DNA of 64,000 nt from a virus, in IMG/VR virus record IMGVR_UViG_3300040801_004793, positions 1 to 64,000 of that record; one strand, 5' to 3'. The notes beneath the pieces are model-generated. The model saw only the letters and a list, made by a program, of their open reading frames with translations, did not search any database and was not told the DNA's origin. The position numbers and the translations under genes were made by a program. Shown here piece by piece: positions 39,883 to 47,472 of this stretch. Position 1 is the first letter of the stretch, and each line of letters begins with the position of its first letter.

Positions 39883-40141
39883 AAGCTCTTTCTAGTACCA
39901 TAATATTAGAAATACTTTTTCTATCATTGGAAAGAAAAGGCGAGTATTTTTCTCTAAATTCTTGATAACTTACTTTGATTAATTTACTTTTTCGTCTATC
40001 ATGTCTAAGTAGACTTAAGAGTACTACCATTGAAGGATTACTGTTGCAAAGAAGAGACCTGCTTTCTATAATATCTTTGAGTTCCCAGGTTTTTCCATCC
40101 AAGTCTAAAAAGTGCTGACCTTTTTTATAGTCTTTCGTCAT
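39857..40141 (-). CDS. Small antisense hypothetical protein
   Basis: A protein of 94 residues, basic, on the minus strand. It fills the gap between 39882 and 40210, where no plus-strand gene exists, and the protein looks folded (GQHFLDLDGKTWELKDII). It overlaps the end of the kinase gene by 26 bases. It would be transcribed away from the promoter at 40156. Confidence 0.55.
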   Translation of the reverse strand: MTKDYKKGQHFLDLDGKTWELKDIIESRSLLCNSNPSMVVLLSLLRHDRRKSKLIKVSYQEFREKYSPFLSNDRKSISNIMVLERAFKREIAQP

Positions 40142-40155
40142 ATTTTTAAAGATAC

Positions 40156-40193
40156 TTGACGGTATAGAAAAAACACGTTAGTATTTAACTAAC
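40156..40193 (+). promoter_or_regulatory. Sigma-70-type promoter with overlapping inverted repeat
   Basis: TTGACG (40156-40161), 17 bases, TAGTAT (40179-40184). An inverted repeat GTTAGT/ACTAAC (40177-40193) covers the -10 box and start region. It could be a repressor site. The promoter faces the gene at 40210. Confidence 0.6.
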
Positions 40194-40209
40194 ACTTCTA
40201 TACTTTACT

Positions 40210-40545
40210 ATGATACCAAAAAATATTCTTTTTGCAAATCTAATTCAAAATACCAAGGAGCTTAATTTAACAATTCCTTGGGTGAGATGCAATCTAAAGT
40301 CGGATAAAAAACTCTATGCTAAGGCAGAAATTTCTAACTTTATTCTTTTAGCTGAGTACACCACTGTAAAAGATACTGACTTTTACGGTTTTATGCTTAG
40401 TACAAAACCAAAGAAACTTCAAGTTTTACCTGGTGTTGAAGAAGAAACGGAAATTTTCTTTGAGTGTGGATTTTTTGAGAACCAAAAAAGAGGGCTTTCT
40501 TATTATGCTGAACTCCGAGACACTTTTCAAAGATTTTCTTTCTGA
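40210..40545 (+). CDS. Hypothetical protein
   Basis: A protein of 111 residues of unknown family and beta-rich. It is the first gene behind the promoter at 40156. It overlaps the metallophosphatase gene by 41 bases. Confidence 0.6.
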   Translation: MIPKNILFANLIQNTKELNLTIPWVRCNLKSDKKLYAKAEISNFILLAEYTTVKDTDFYGFMLSTKPKKLQVLPGVEEETEIFFECGFFENQKRGLSYYAELRDTFQRFSF

Positions 40546-41257
40546 TAAAAAGCCTCTTTTTATTGGGGACATTCACTCCCGTTATTTAAATCTTCTAACT
40601 TTATTAGAGTCATTTCCTAAAGAAGAATATTTTTATATCTTTCTAGGAGATATCAATGACTCTAGGCTAGATGATGATCAAGCTAGTTTTAATTTTGTAT
40701 ACCAACTTATTAGAAATCTTTGTGATCAAAATCTTGCAGTACTAGTTCAAAGTAATCATCAGAAAAAAATTATTCGTTTTTTAGAGGGAAAAATAAGCAT
40801 TAACCAAGAGTCCGAAAAAACTCGACCTTTTCTAAAAACAGTAGAAAGTCTAGAAGAAAAAAATCTTATTACGATTCAGAGAGAGGAGGCAACTCTTTAT
40901 GCTAGATCTTCAACTCAAAATGAAGAAGTCTTGAAATGGTTTCAAGACCGCCCTTTTTATTTCAAATGTTTTTATGGAGGGGTAGAGTATGTAGCTGTTC
41001 ATGCGTATTATTCAACAAGCTTAAAAAACCCTCACCTTTTAAACTCTAAAGAAAAGTCTCTTTGTATCTATGGATTGATGCAAAAAGGAGAGAGAGTTAA
41101 ATGGTGGCCTCATTATCAGCAGAAGCCCTTTATAGTCTGCGGACACTACCATACAGTATTTTTATCGAACTATTGTGCGGTAGTTGATTCCGGTTGTGGA
41201 GAAGGAGGAAAATTAAGTGCTTTTAGTCCCTATCACGAAAAAATACTAGCCTTTTAA
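40505..41257 (+). CDS. Calcineurin-like metallophosphatase
   Basis: A protein of 250 residues from the ATG at 40505. It has the metallophosphoesterase motif set: FIGDIHSR, LGDINDSR, SNHQKK, VAVHAYY and VCGHYHT. These bind two metal ions. Relatives in phages are protein or polynucleotide phosphatases. A GD(I)N.. and SNH replace the usual GDxxDRG and GNHE, so it is a divergent member. The substrate is unknown. Confidence 0.8.
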   Translation: MLNSETLFKDFLSDKKPLFIGDIHSRYLNLLTLLESFPKEEYFYIFLGDINDSRLDDDQASFNFVYQLIRNLCDQNLAVLVQSNHQKKIIRFLEGKISINQESEKTRPFLKTVESLEEKNLITIQREEATLYARSSTQNEEVLKWFQDRPFYFKCFYGGVEYVAVHAYYSTSLKNPHLLNSKEKSLCIYGLMQKGERVKWWPHYQQKPFIVCGHYHTVFLSNYCAVVDSGCGEGGKLSAFSPYHEKILAF

Positions 41258-41260
41258 TCT

Positions 41261-41632
41261 ATGGATCATTTTAACCAGTTTATTGACTCCTATTTTGACC
41301 CCAGGGTTTTTATTTACGAAAGAAAAATAAAACCTAGAGAACAAATCTATGCTCTGAATTTAGACTCTGAGAATAAAATTCGGAGTTTCAGGTTAGATTT
41401 CAATAACCCAGAGAAGTTTAGAGTTTATACAATAGAGTTTGTAGATGAACACTCAATTCGTCTATATCAAATCGGTAATACACAAGATCCTTTAATATTT
41501 CTTAGAAAGGATTATAGGCCAGTGTTATCTTACCGAGGGCCTCACTGGTCTAATTGGAGTGCAGGAGCTTTATTTAATACCCTGCCTCTAACGCCGTTGA
41601 CTGAACAACCTCCTCAAGAACAGGAAGACTAA
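41261..41632 (+). CDS. Hypothetical protein
   Basis: A protein of 123 residues of unknown family and rich in charged and aromatic residues, with a Pro/Gln-rich end (LTPLTEQPPQEQED). The stop overlaps the next ATG (TAATG). Confidence 0.6.
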   Translation: MDHFNQFIDSYFDPRVFIYERKIKPREQIYALNLDSENKIRSFRLDFNNPEKFRVYTIEFVDEHSIRLYQIGNTQDPLIFLRKDYRPVLSYRGPHWSNWSAGALFNTLPLTPLTEQPPQEQED

Positions 41633-42537
41633 TGCTAACACATCTAACAAGCCTAGAAAGAATCAAAAATCGGGACATTCTAAATAACTACGAGATTTCT
41701 CTAATCTACGAGAACTCGCTGCCCTTTTTCAAATTTCACAGAGAGTTTTCTGCTAGTGGTGAGAGCCTATCTTTCATTATCGACCCAATAACTCCTAGTA
41801 TCTATAACCTGTGGAATATTTTAGAGAGTACCTTTTATCCTGCCTCTCTAAGCATTCTTACAAAGCTCGGTAAAAGTATTCAGAGCTGCTTTGAAAACGA
41901 GCAAGAGATGATTCAGCGTTGTTCTAGTGACGCTTCTTTTTTCCAAGCCACGATGGTGTCGGATGCAATTGTAAATGGATTTCGGTACCGAAATCTTCAG
42001 TTTGTTTCCGATACAGAAACAAGCTATAGTAAATCTCTCAAAATGAGGGGTAAAGTAGGTACCATTCCAATCTACAAAAAGCACATTCTTTTTAGTAGCT
42101 TTTTGACTAAAGTGGCTTTAGGTATCTATGACCAAGACCTCTATGATGCTATGGTAGCTGTGTTTCAAAACGCAGCAAATACTGAGTCAGGAGTTCTAGA
42201 ATATCTAGATTCTCTAATCTATAATCCTGAAACTAACCAGCTTGTACTAGGAGGAGTCTTCTTAGTTGAAGAGGATGGAGGTCTTAGACCCTGTAACCTG
42301 GGTCAGGCTCAAAGTGCCGTCTTCCAAGATAAAAAGGTGCTTCATGGTACGGTGTCTTTTTCGGATCTTATTTCTTCGGGCCAAGAAATGGAAAATTTCT
42401 TGACACCCCTGACTAAAGAAGTTATTATGGGTACAGTACCGAAGGGAGTTCTCTCCCCAGAAGAGCTTCAGCAGAGGATGAGTAATCCTGTAACTGAAGT
42501 AAATCAAACTTTGGTTCTGGACCCCTGCTACGTGTAA
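41632..42537 (+). CDS. Hypothetical protein
   Basis: A protein of 301 residues with no recognised domain. It lies directly upstream of the RecA-like ATPase and SSB genes, so a role in DNA recombination or replication is possible by context only. Confidence 0.65.
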   Translation: MLTHLTSLERIKNRDILNNYEISLIYENSLPFFKFHREFSASGESLSFIIDPITPSIYNLWNILESTFYPASLSILTKLGKSIQSCFENEQEMIQRCSSDASFFQATMVSDAIVNGFRYRNLQFVSDTETSYSKSLKMRGKVGTIPIYKKHILFSSFLTKVALGIYDQDLYDAMVAVFQNAANTESGVLEYLDSLIYNPETNQLVLGGVFLVEEDGGLRPCNLGQAQSAVFQDKKVLHGTVSFSDLISSGQEMENFLTPLTKEVIMGTVPKGVLSPEELQQRMSNPVTEVNQTLVLDPCYV

Positions 42538-42549
42538 AAAAAGGAGATT

Positions 42550-43470
42550 ATGGCTGCAACCACGAAAAAAGGTAGTTTCTTTAAAACTTTTGCAGTTCAA
42601 GAAGCTACCCGAGTTCAAAAGAAGGTTAAAGCTCTTATCTCTGGTCCCTCCAACGCCGGAAAAACGTTGGGCTCTTTGTTAATTGCAAAGGGCCTAACAA
42701 ACTCCGGTAAAGTTCTAATGGTGGATTCAGAGAGAGGCAGATCTAGTCTTCATGTAAGAGATGAAAATCTAGGAGACTGGTCTTGGGATGCGGCTTATAT
42801 GGCACCTGAAGACTTTTCCCCAGATACTCTAATCTCCGCTATTAATGAAGCTAAAGCATACGACTACCAAGCTATTATCATTGACAGTTTTTCCCATGAA
42901 TGGGACTATATTAAAAACTGGCAAGTTGAATTAGGGGGTAGATACACAGACTGGAAAATACCTAAGGCCGAACACGCAAAATTTGTTCGAGCTATGATTG
43001 GAGCGGACATTCATATAATTATGACGCTCCGGTCTAAAATGGAGTATGTTCAAAGTTACAACGATAAAAATAAAGCTAAAGTAGAAAAGTTGGGGTTATC
43101 CCCTCAAGGTGATCAAAACTTCCTATATGAAGTAGACTTCCATTTTGCAATTAATGAAAATCATATTGCAACTATGGATAAGACAGCACAAGGCTTGTTT
43201 TCTGACCCCTCTCAGTTTAAAATTACTGAAGATGTTGGTCACCAACTAAGAGCCTTTGCTGAAGAAGGAGAAGATCCCGAAACTCGAACAAAGAAAAAGT
43301 ATATTTCTAAAATAAGAACTATACTTTCTGATTATATGAGTTTGGAAGATCGAGAGATTCCAGATATCCCTGGAACTGATTTTAGTTATGAGAGTCTACT
43401 CAGTATGTCTCTCTCAGAGTTAGAAACCGTAGGTAAACAGTTAAAAGAAGGACTACAAAATGCTAGTTAA
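42550..43470 (+). CDS. RecA-like phage ATPase (AAA_24 type)
   Basis: A protein of 306 residues. Walker A GPSNAGKT, VLMVDSERG and a Walker B-like IIIDSFSHEWDYI match the RecA-like ATPases that phages encode next to SSB and exonuclease genes. In such sets they are thought to act in strand annealing or recombination. An AAGGAG site precedes the ATG. It overlaps the SSB gene by 11 bases. Confidence 0.8.
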   Translation: MAATTKKGSFFKTFAVQEATRVQKKVKALISGPSNAGKTLGSLLIAKGLTNSGKVLMVDSERGRSSLHVRDENLGDWSWDAAYMAPEDFSPDTLISAINEAKAYDYQAIIIDSFSHEWDYIKNWQVELGGRYTDWKIPKAEHAKFVRAMIGADIHIIMTLRSKMEYVQSYNDKNKAKVEKLGLSPQGDQNFLYEVDFHFAINENHIATMDKTAQGLFSDPSQFKITEDVGHQLRAFAEEGEDPETRTKKKYISKIRTILSDYMSLEDREIPDIPGTDFSYESLLSMSLSELETVGKQLKEGLQNAS

Positions 43471-43909
43471 TGGATTGTTCCGAGTAATGTCTAAGTCTCA
43501 AGGGGAAAACCTACCCCTAGAGCCTTCTACAGTATCCACTAAAAATGGGGAAACTAAAGTTCTTAATCTTCAAGTAGTAGATTACTGGACTCCAGACCAG
43601 TATTCTTCTATGAGAATTAAAGTCGCTGTGTGGGGCGATAGGGCTCAAACTTTTGCAGATGTTCTTCAGCATAATGCCGCACTTTATATTGCCGGAGAAA
43701 TGCACTTTGAAGAATATGAAGGAAGAGTGCCCGATAGTGAGTTGACCGTTAAAAAGTTTTCTCCGATTTTTTCTAGGGTGTTTGAAATTCGTCCCGTTGA
43801 CGTTACGAAGACTTCTACTGGAGGGGAAAGGTCTGAACCTGAAACTTCTATCGCAGAAAAAGCGGCTTCCGCTGCAAGAAAAACAGAGGAAGATGACGTT
43901 CCGTTCTAA
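43460..43909 (+). CDS. ssb: Single-stranded DNA-binding protein
   Basis: A protein of 149 residues. The predicted OB fold (LNLQVVDYW, MRIKVAVWGDRAQTF, LYIAGEMHF) is followed by a flexible linker and ends in the SSB-type acidic tip EEDDVPF, which recruits partner proteins. The start may be the ATG at 43460 or an internal Met 9 codons later (43487). A terminator follows. Confidence 0.82.
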   Translation: MLVNGLFRVMSKSQGENLPLEPSTVSTKNGETKVLNLQVVDYWTPDQYSSMRIKVAVWGDRAQTFADVLQHNAALYIAGEMHFEEYEGRVPDSELTVKKFSPIFSRVFEIRPVDVTKTSTGGERSEPETSIAEKAASAARKTEEDDVPF

Positions 43910-43920
43910 GTTCTAATTAC

Positions 43921-43942
43921 AGGGGGAGCTTTGACTCCCCCT
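43921..43942 (+). terminator. Hairpin terminator after SSB
   Basis: AGGGGGAG and CTCCCCCT form an 8-bp stem with a CTTTGA loop, 11 bases after the stop codon. Only a short pyrimidine run follows. Confidence 0.65.
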
Positions 43943-43960
43943 ATCACTTAACTTTTAAAA

Positions 43961-44833
43961 ATGAGTATTGTAAGAAAAACTATTGATCACAATCGGGTCT
44001 ATGTAGACGAAACAACAGGAAGAGGTTACCACAGCGTAACCACAATCATCAGCAAACTAGCAACCGACAAAAAAGCCCTTCAAAAGTGGAAGGAAGACGT
44101 TGGTCATGAAGAAGCCGCTCGTATTTCTCAGTCAGCTAGTAGTTTAGGAACTAAGGTTCATACAGTCAACGAGAGGTATCTCAAAAAAGAACCTATTGAA
44201 GAAAAGTATCAAGAACAAAAAGATGTCATGTCTCGACATCAATTGTATTTGCCTTTTCTTGAAGATGTTAAGCCCATGATGATTGAAGAAAAAATTATCT
44301 GGGAGACACTTTTAGACCATGAAACTGGTGAGTATATTGGTTTTGGAGGAACGCCTGACTTAGTAGGCGTATATAACCGGCCAGATAAAATTATTGGTCT
44401 AGAGAAGGAAAAACCCTTCCCTTTTCTTCTGGATTTTAAAAATTGGAGATCCTCTAAAAGTGCAGATAAATTAGTTTCTTACTGCCTACAACTTGCAGCT
44501 TATACAGCAGCCGTAAATAGAACTATCTTACAAGGGCCACGCATTCAAGACGCTTTTATTTTAGGAACAACACCTAAAAAACTTCACATTTACTATCTAA
44601 GCTCCCGAGAGTTAAATTGGTACTGGGTGTGGTTTAACGAAATTCTTCGCAAGTATTATGGTCACTCTTCTCCCTACGAATTAAAAAATCTAATGGAATT
44701 TAGTGTAGGGTATAAATTTGAAGGGAAAAATGAAGAGGGTAAAAACATTTGGGGATCTAGGGAAGAAAACTACCTACCGAAAAAACTCTCTTTTGATTTA
44801 GATTTAGATGAGGAAGAAATAGAAGAATCCTAA
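43961..44833 (+). CDS. PD-(D/E)XK nuclease (Cas4/RecB-like)
   Basis: A protein of 290 residues. The nuclease motif is FGGTPDLVG followed by FLLDFKNW (D...DxK), then YCLQLAAYTAAVN with the conserved Gln. An upstream Glu lies in MMIEEKI. No cysteine cluster for an iron-sulphur centre is seen, so it is nearer phage RecB-like exonucleases than Cas4. It is likely to pair with SSB and the RecA-like ATPase for recombination. Confidence 0.8.
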   Translation: MSIVRKTIDHNRVYVDETTGRGYHSVTTIISKLATDKKALQKWKEDVGHEEAARISQSASSLGTKVHTVNERYLKKEPIEEKYQEQKDVMSRHQLYLPFLEDVKPMMIEEKIIWETLLDHETGEYIGFGGTPDLVGVYNRPDKIIGLEKEKPFPFLLDFKNWRSSKSADKLVSYCLQLAAYTAAVNRTILQGPRIQDAFILGTTPKKLHIYYLSSRELNWYWVWFNEILRKYYGHSSPYELKNLMEFSVGYKFEGKNEEGKNIWGSREENYLPKKLSFDLDLDEEEIEES

Positions 44834-44872
44834 ACCCATCCGATAAAAATCCCCAAAGTCTCTCTTAAATAC

Positions 44873-44907
44873 GTTGGTAGTATAGAAACACTCTTAAAAT
44901 TACCAAC
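44873..44907. promoter_or_regulatory. Inverted repeat upstream of the primase gene
   Basis: GTTGGTA (44873-44879) and TACCAAC (44901-44907) are exact inverted repeats, the second ending 2 bases before the primase ATG. It could be an operator or a leader hairpin that hides the ribosome site. No Shine-Dalgarno is visible here. Confidence 0.45.
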
Positions 44908-44909
44908 CA

Positions 44910-45839
44910 ATGTTTAAAATTCTTAAATACCTGTCTAGACTTAAAATCGTTAAAGAAAGTGATTCTCACTATACGTGTATCTGCCCCGTCTGTGGAGACG
45001 ATAATTTTAAAATCAATAGAAGAGGAAGATACGTAGGAGCTTATAAGTGTTGGTCTAATCTATGTTCTAACACAGAGGTTAAAGATCATTTAGGCTACAA
45101 AGAATTTGCTCCACCACCTCCAAAGCATAACTATATTACTAAACTTAAACCTCTTCCAGTTTCTTTTCGTGGATCTTCTGTTGTTACATGCCCTAATTAT
45201 ATTCCCATTAAATCAGTAATAACTAGATATATCGGTAATTACTGTACGAAAGAAACCATTTATCAGTACTCCAATACTCAAAGAGTTCTAAGAATAGATA
45301 ATCTAGACACTCAAACAAAGTACGTATTTATTCAAACTAGGCAAGAAGACTTTACCTGGTCTTCTGGTATGGGTTCAGAAACGTGGCCTATTTATAAAAG
45401 AGGTCTGGAAAATATAATCTCAGACCCAAATTTTGACACTTTAATTGTGGTAGAAGGAGAAAAAACAGCAGAAGCTTTAAAAGAAAAAGGCCTTGCGGCA
45501 ATTACTTTTGTAGGCCCTTCTTTTCATAGCCCGTTAAACAAAACTCTCCTCGTATTCAAAAGCCTCTACCCTCATATTAAAAACTTTTTATACTGTCCAG
45601 ATTATGATGAGCCGGGAGAAAAGAAAGCTCAAAGACTTAGAGAAGAATGTTGGAGAGTCGGTTTAGCCTGTGACATTCTTGGTATTGAAGAAATAGTTTC
45701 TTCGCCTGAACCTGGAATGGATCTTGCAGACGTAGACGAAAATACTATTAAAACTTTTATACAATATGTTACAGGAAGATATTCAGTTAGTTTTAGAGGA
45801 ATACAAGAGAGACGTACAGAATTATGCGGAACAAACTGA
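44910..45839 (+). CDS. DNA primase
   Basis: A protein of 309 residues. The N-terminal zinc motif CICPVCGDDNF...KCWSNLC is followed by a Toprim domain with VVEGEKTAEAL and YCPDYDEPG (Glu and DxD metal ligands). It makes RNA primers for the polymerase at 47466. It is split from its helicase, unlike T7 gp4, but the two genes overlap by 74 bases. Confidence 0.85.
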   Translation: MFKILKYLSRLKIVKESDSHYTCICPVCGDDNFKINRRGRYVGAYKCWSNLCSNTEVKDHLGYKEFAPPPPKHNYITKLKPLPVSFRGSSVVTCPNYIPIKSVITRYIGNYCTKETIYQYSNTQRVLRIDNLDTQTKYVFIQTRQEDFTWSSGMGSETWPIYKRGLENIISDPNFDTLIVVEGEKTAEALKEKGLAAITFVGPSFHSPLNKTLLVFKSLYPHIKNFLYCPDYDEPGEKKAQRLREECWRVGLACDILGIEEIVSSPEPGMDLADVDENTIKTFIQYVTGRYSVSFRGIQERRTELCGTN

Positions 45840-47352
45840 AAAGATTCGAAGGGATTATATTCTTCAGTACATTTATGATAAGTATAGAGATACTCTAGGA
45901 TTTTTACCCAGTTTAATTAAGTCTCACGCAGCTATTGTTAGTAGCCCGACTTCAGAAGAAGATAACGAAAGAAAAATCTATTCTATTTCTTCTCTAATTG
46001 GCCTTCATCATACCACCCCTCAGTGGCTAGTACCTAATCTTTTAGGAGACGGGGGAGGGTTATATCTTTGTAGTGGTAAACCAAAAACGGGAAAAACTTT
46101 AATTTTTGGTTATCAATTGGCCTATAGTCTAGCCGTTTCCGGTGAGTTTTTGGGTTTACCTTGTAAAAAGGGTAAAGTTCTTTTCTTTGAAGCTGAAGAA
46201 CCAATAACAACAATTATTAAAAGATTTAGAACTAAGGGCTTTAATCCTAAAGTCCCCAATGAGGATGTACAGAAAGCTCTCAGAGAAGATGCTATTCGAA
46301 TAGAAAGACAATTTAAAATAGATGCGGATTTATCTTATTTACGATCTATTGTTGAAGACTTTCAACCGTCTCTTGTTATCTATGATAGTTTGAGAAGAAT
46401 TACCTCTCATATAGATACTTCTGAAAACGATGCTAAATTCGCATCCTTTTTATATACCCTTCAAGCTGTTCACAATTATCTGGAAGTTCCGGGCGTAGTA
46501 ATTCACCACAATAATAAGAGTGGGGAAGGATTAAATAGTGTCTCTGGTAGTGGTGGTATACCAGGGGCAACCGATGGAATTATTTTACTAAATCCCAGTA
46601 CAGAATATTCTGGACATGCTGTAGATATACAAACTGTACCCAGAGAGGGTTTCCCCATTAAAATGACCGTGCAGCGGGGGAAAGACACTTACGGTTTTTG
46701 GCATTATAAAACTATAGAAGTTAAAGGCGTTAGCCCCGATGTATTAAAGTGGGAAAAAAGAATTCTCAGACGATTAGTACTAAGCCCGGAAAGTAAGTTT
46801 ACCTCTGAGCAACTACGTGAGTGCCTACAAATTACAGATGCTAGTTCTGCTCTGTTTAATATTGCATTAGAAAGACTTTCCGACAGTTATCAAATTATGG
46901 AGGATTTTGATGACGAAATTAGGAGAGTTTACTGGGTCTCTGCTTCTAGTGCGTGGGTCTCTTCTACTTTTGCTTCTGCTGCCCTGGCCCAAGAAATTGA
47001 AGATGCTGAAAAATTATTACAATGTCAAACCGCAAGTGATGTACTATCTCTAACTTCAAACTGGAAAGTAAAAGATCCTTCACATAAACAAAAAGTTTGG
47101 GAATTATTAACTCCCACAGAAAGAAACGCGATAAGAAGTCTTCTTAACCCTCCGGCTTTTAATGAAGGTGATTGGGTAAGAAACGTAGAAACTCAAGAAC
47201 CTTTTAAAATTACTGAAAAAAGGTGGCATCCAGATGAAGGTTGGTTCTATGAAGTTGAAGGAAAATCTGAAATTTTTGCTGAAAACTGTTTTGAAAAGCA
47301 CCCCGATTATGAAGACTCTCGCTCTTTATCTTTGATAGAAACAAATTTTTAA
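45766..47352 (+). CDS. RepA/DnaB-like replicative helicase
   Basis: A protein of 528 residues. It has a RecA-type core with Walker A SGKPKTGKT, a VLFFEAEEP strand, Walker B LVIYDSLRR and a histidine-rich loop (VVIHHNNKSGEG). This is the AAA_25/RepA type found in phage and plasmid helicases. The C-terminal 180 residues are unique. No other Met allows a shorter start before the core, so the 74-base overlap with primase is probably real. Confidence 0.82.
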   Translation: MLQEDIQLVLEEYKRDVQNYAEQTEKIRRDYILQYIYDKYRDTLGFLPSLIKSHAAIVSSPTSEEDNERKIYSISSLIGLHHTTPQWLVPNLLGDGGGLYLCSGKPKTGKTLIFGYQLAYSLAVSGEFLGLPCKKGKVLFFEAEEPITTIIKRFRTKGFNPKVPNEDVQKALREDAIRIERQFKIDADLSYLRSIVEDFQPSLVIYDSLRRITSHIDTSENDAKFASFLYTLQAVHNYLEVPGVVIHHNNKSGEGLNSVSGSGGIPGATDGIILLNPSTEYSGHAVDIQTVPREGFPIKMTVQRGKDTYGFWHYKTIEVKGVSPDVLKWEKRILRRLVLSPESKFTSEQLRECLQITDASSALFNIALERLSDSYQIMEDFDDEIRRVYWVSASSAWVSSTFASAALAQEIEDAEKLLQCQTASDVLSLTSNWKVKDPSHKQKVWELLTPTERNAIRSLLNPPAFNEGDWVRNVETQEPFKITEKRWHPDEGWFYEVEGKSEIFAENCFEKHPDYEDSRSLSLIETNF

Positions 47353-47358
47353 AAGGTC

Positions 47359-47472
47359 ATGAAAAATAATTCTTCTGATAAAAAATTAACCTTTTTAATT
47401 TTAACTCTCGGCTATCTTTTTATTATGACGATGATTGTTGGTTTATATTTCTGGGGTAGTTACTTATGTTAG
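47359..47472 (+). CDS. Tiny membrane protein
   Basis: A 37-residue frame with one hydrophobic span (LTFLILTLGYLFIMTMIVGL). It has an AAAAGG site and overlaps the start of the polymerase gene by 7 bases. It is likely real given the spacing. Confidence 0.5.
   Translation: MKNNSSDKKLTFLILTLGYLFIMTMIVGLYFWGSYLC

Noticed and set aside
43961-44833. Calling the nuclease a CRISPR Cas4
   Set aside because: The four cysteines of the iron-sulphur cluster are absent and no other cas genes are present; a phage RecB-like nuclease fits better.
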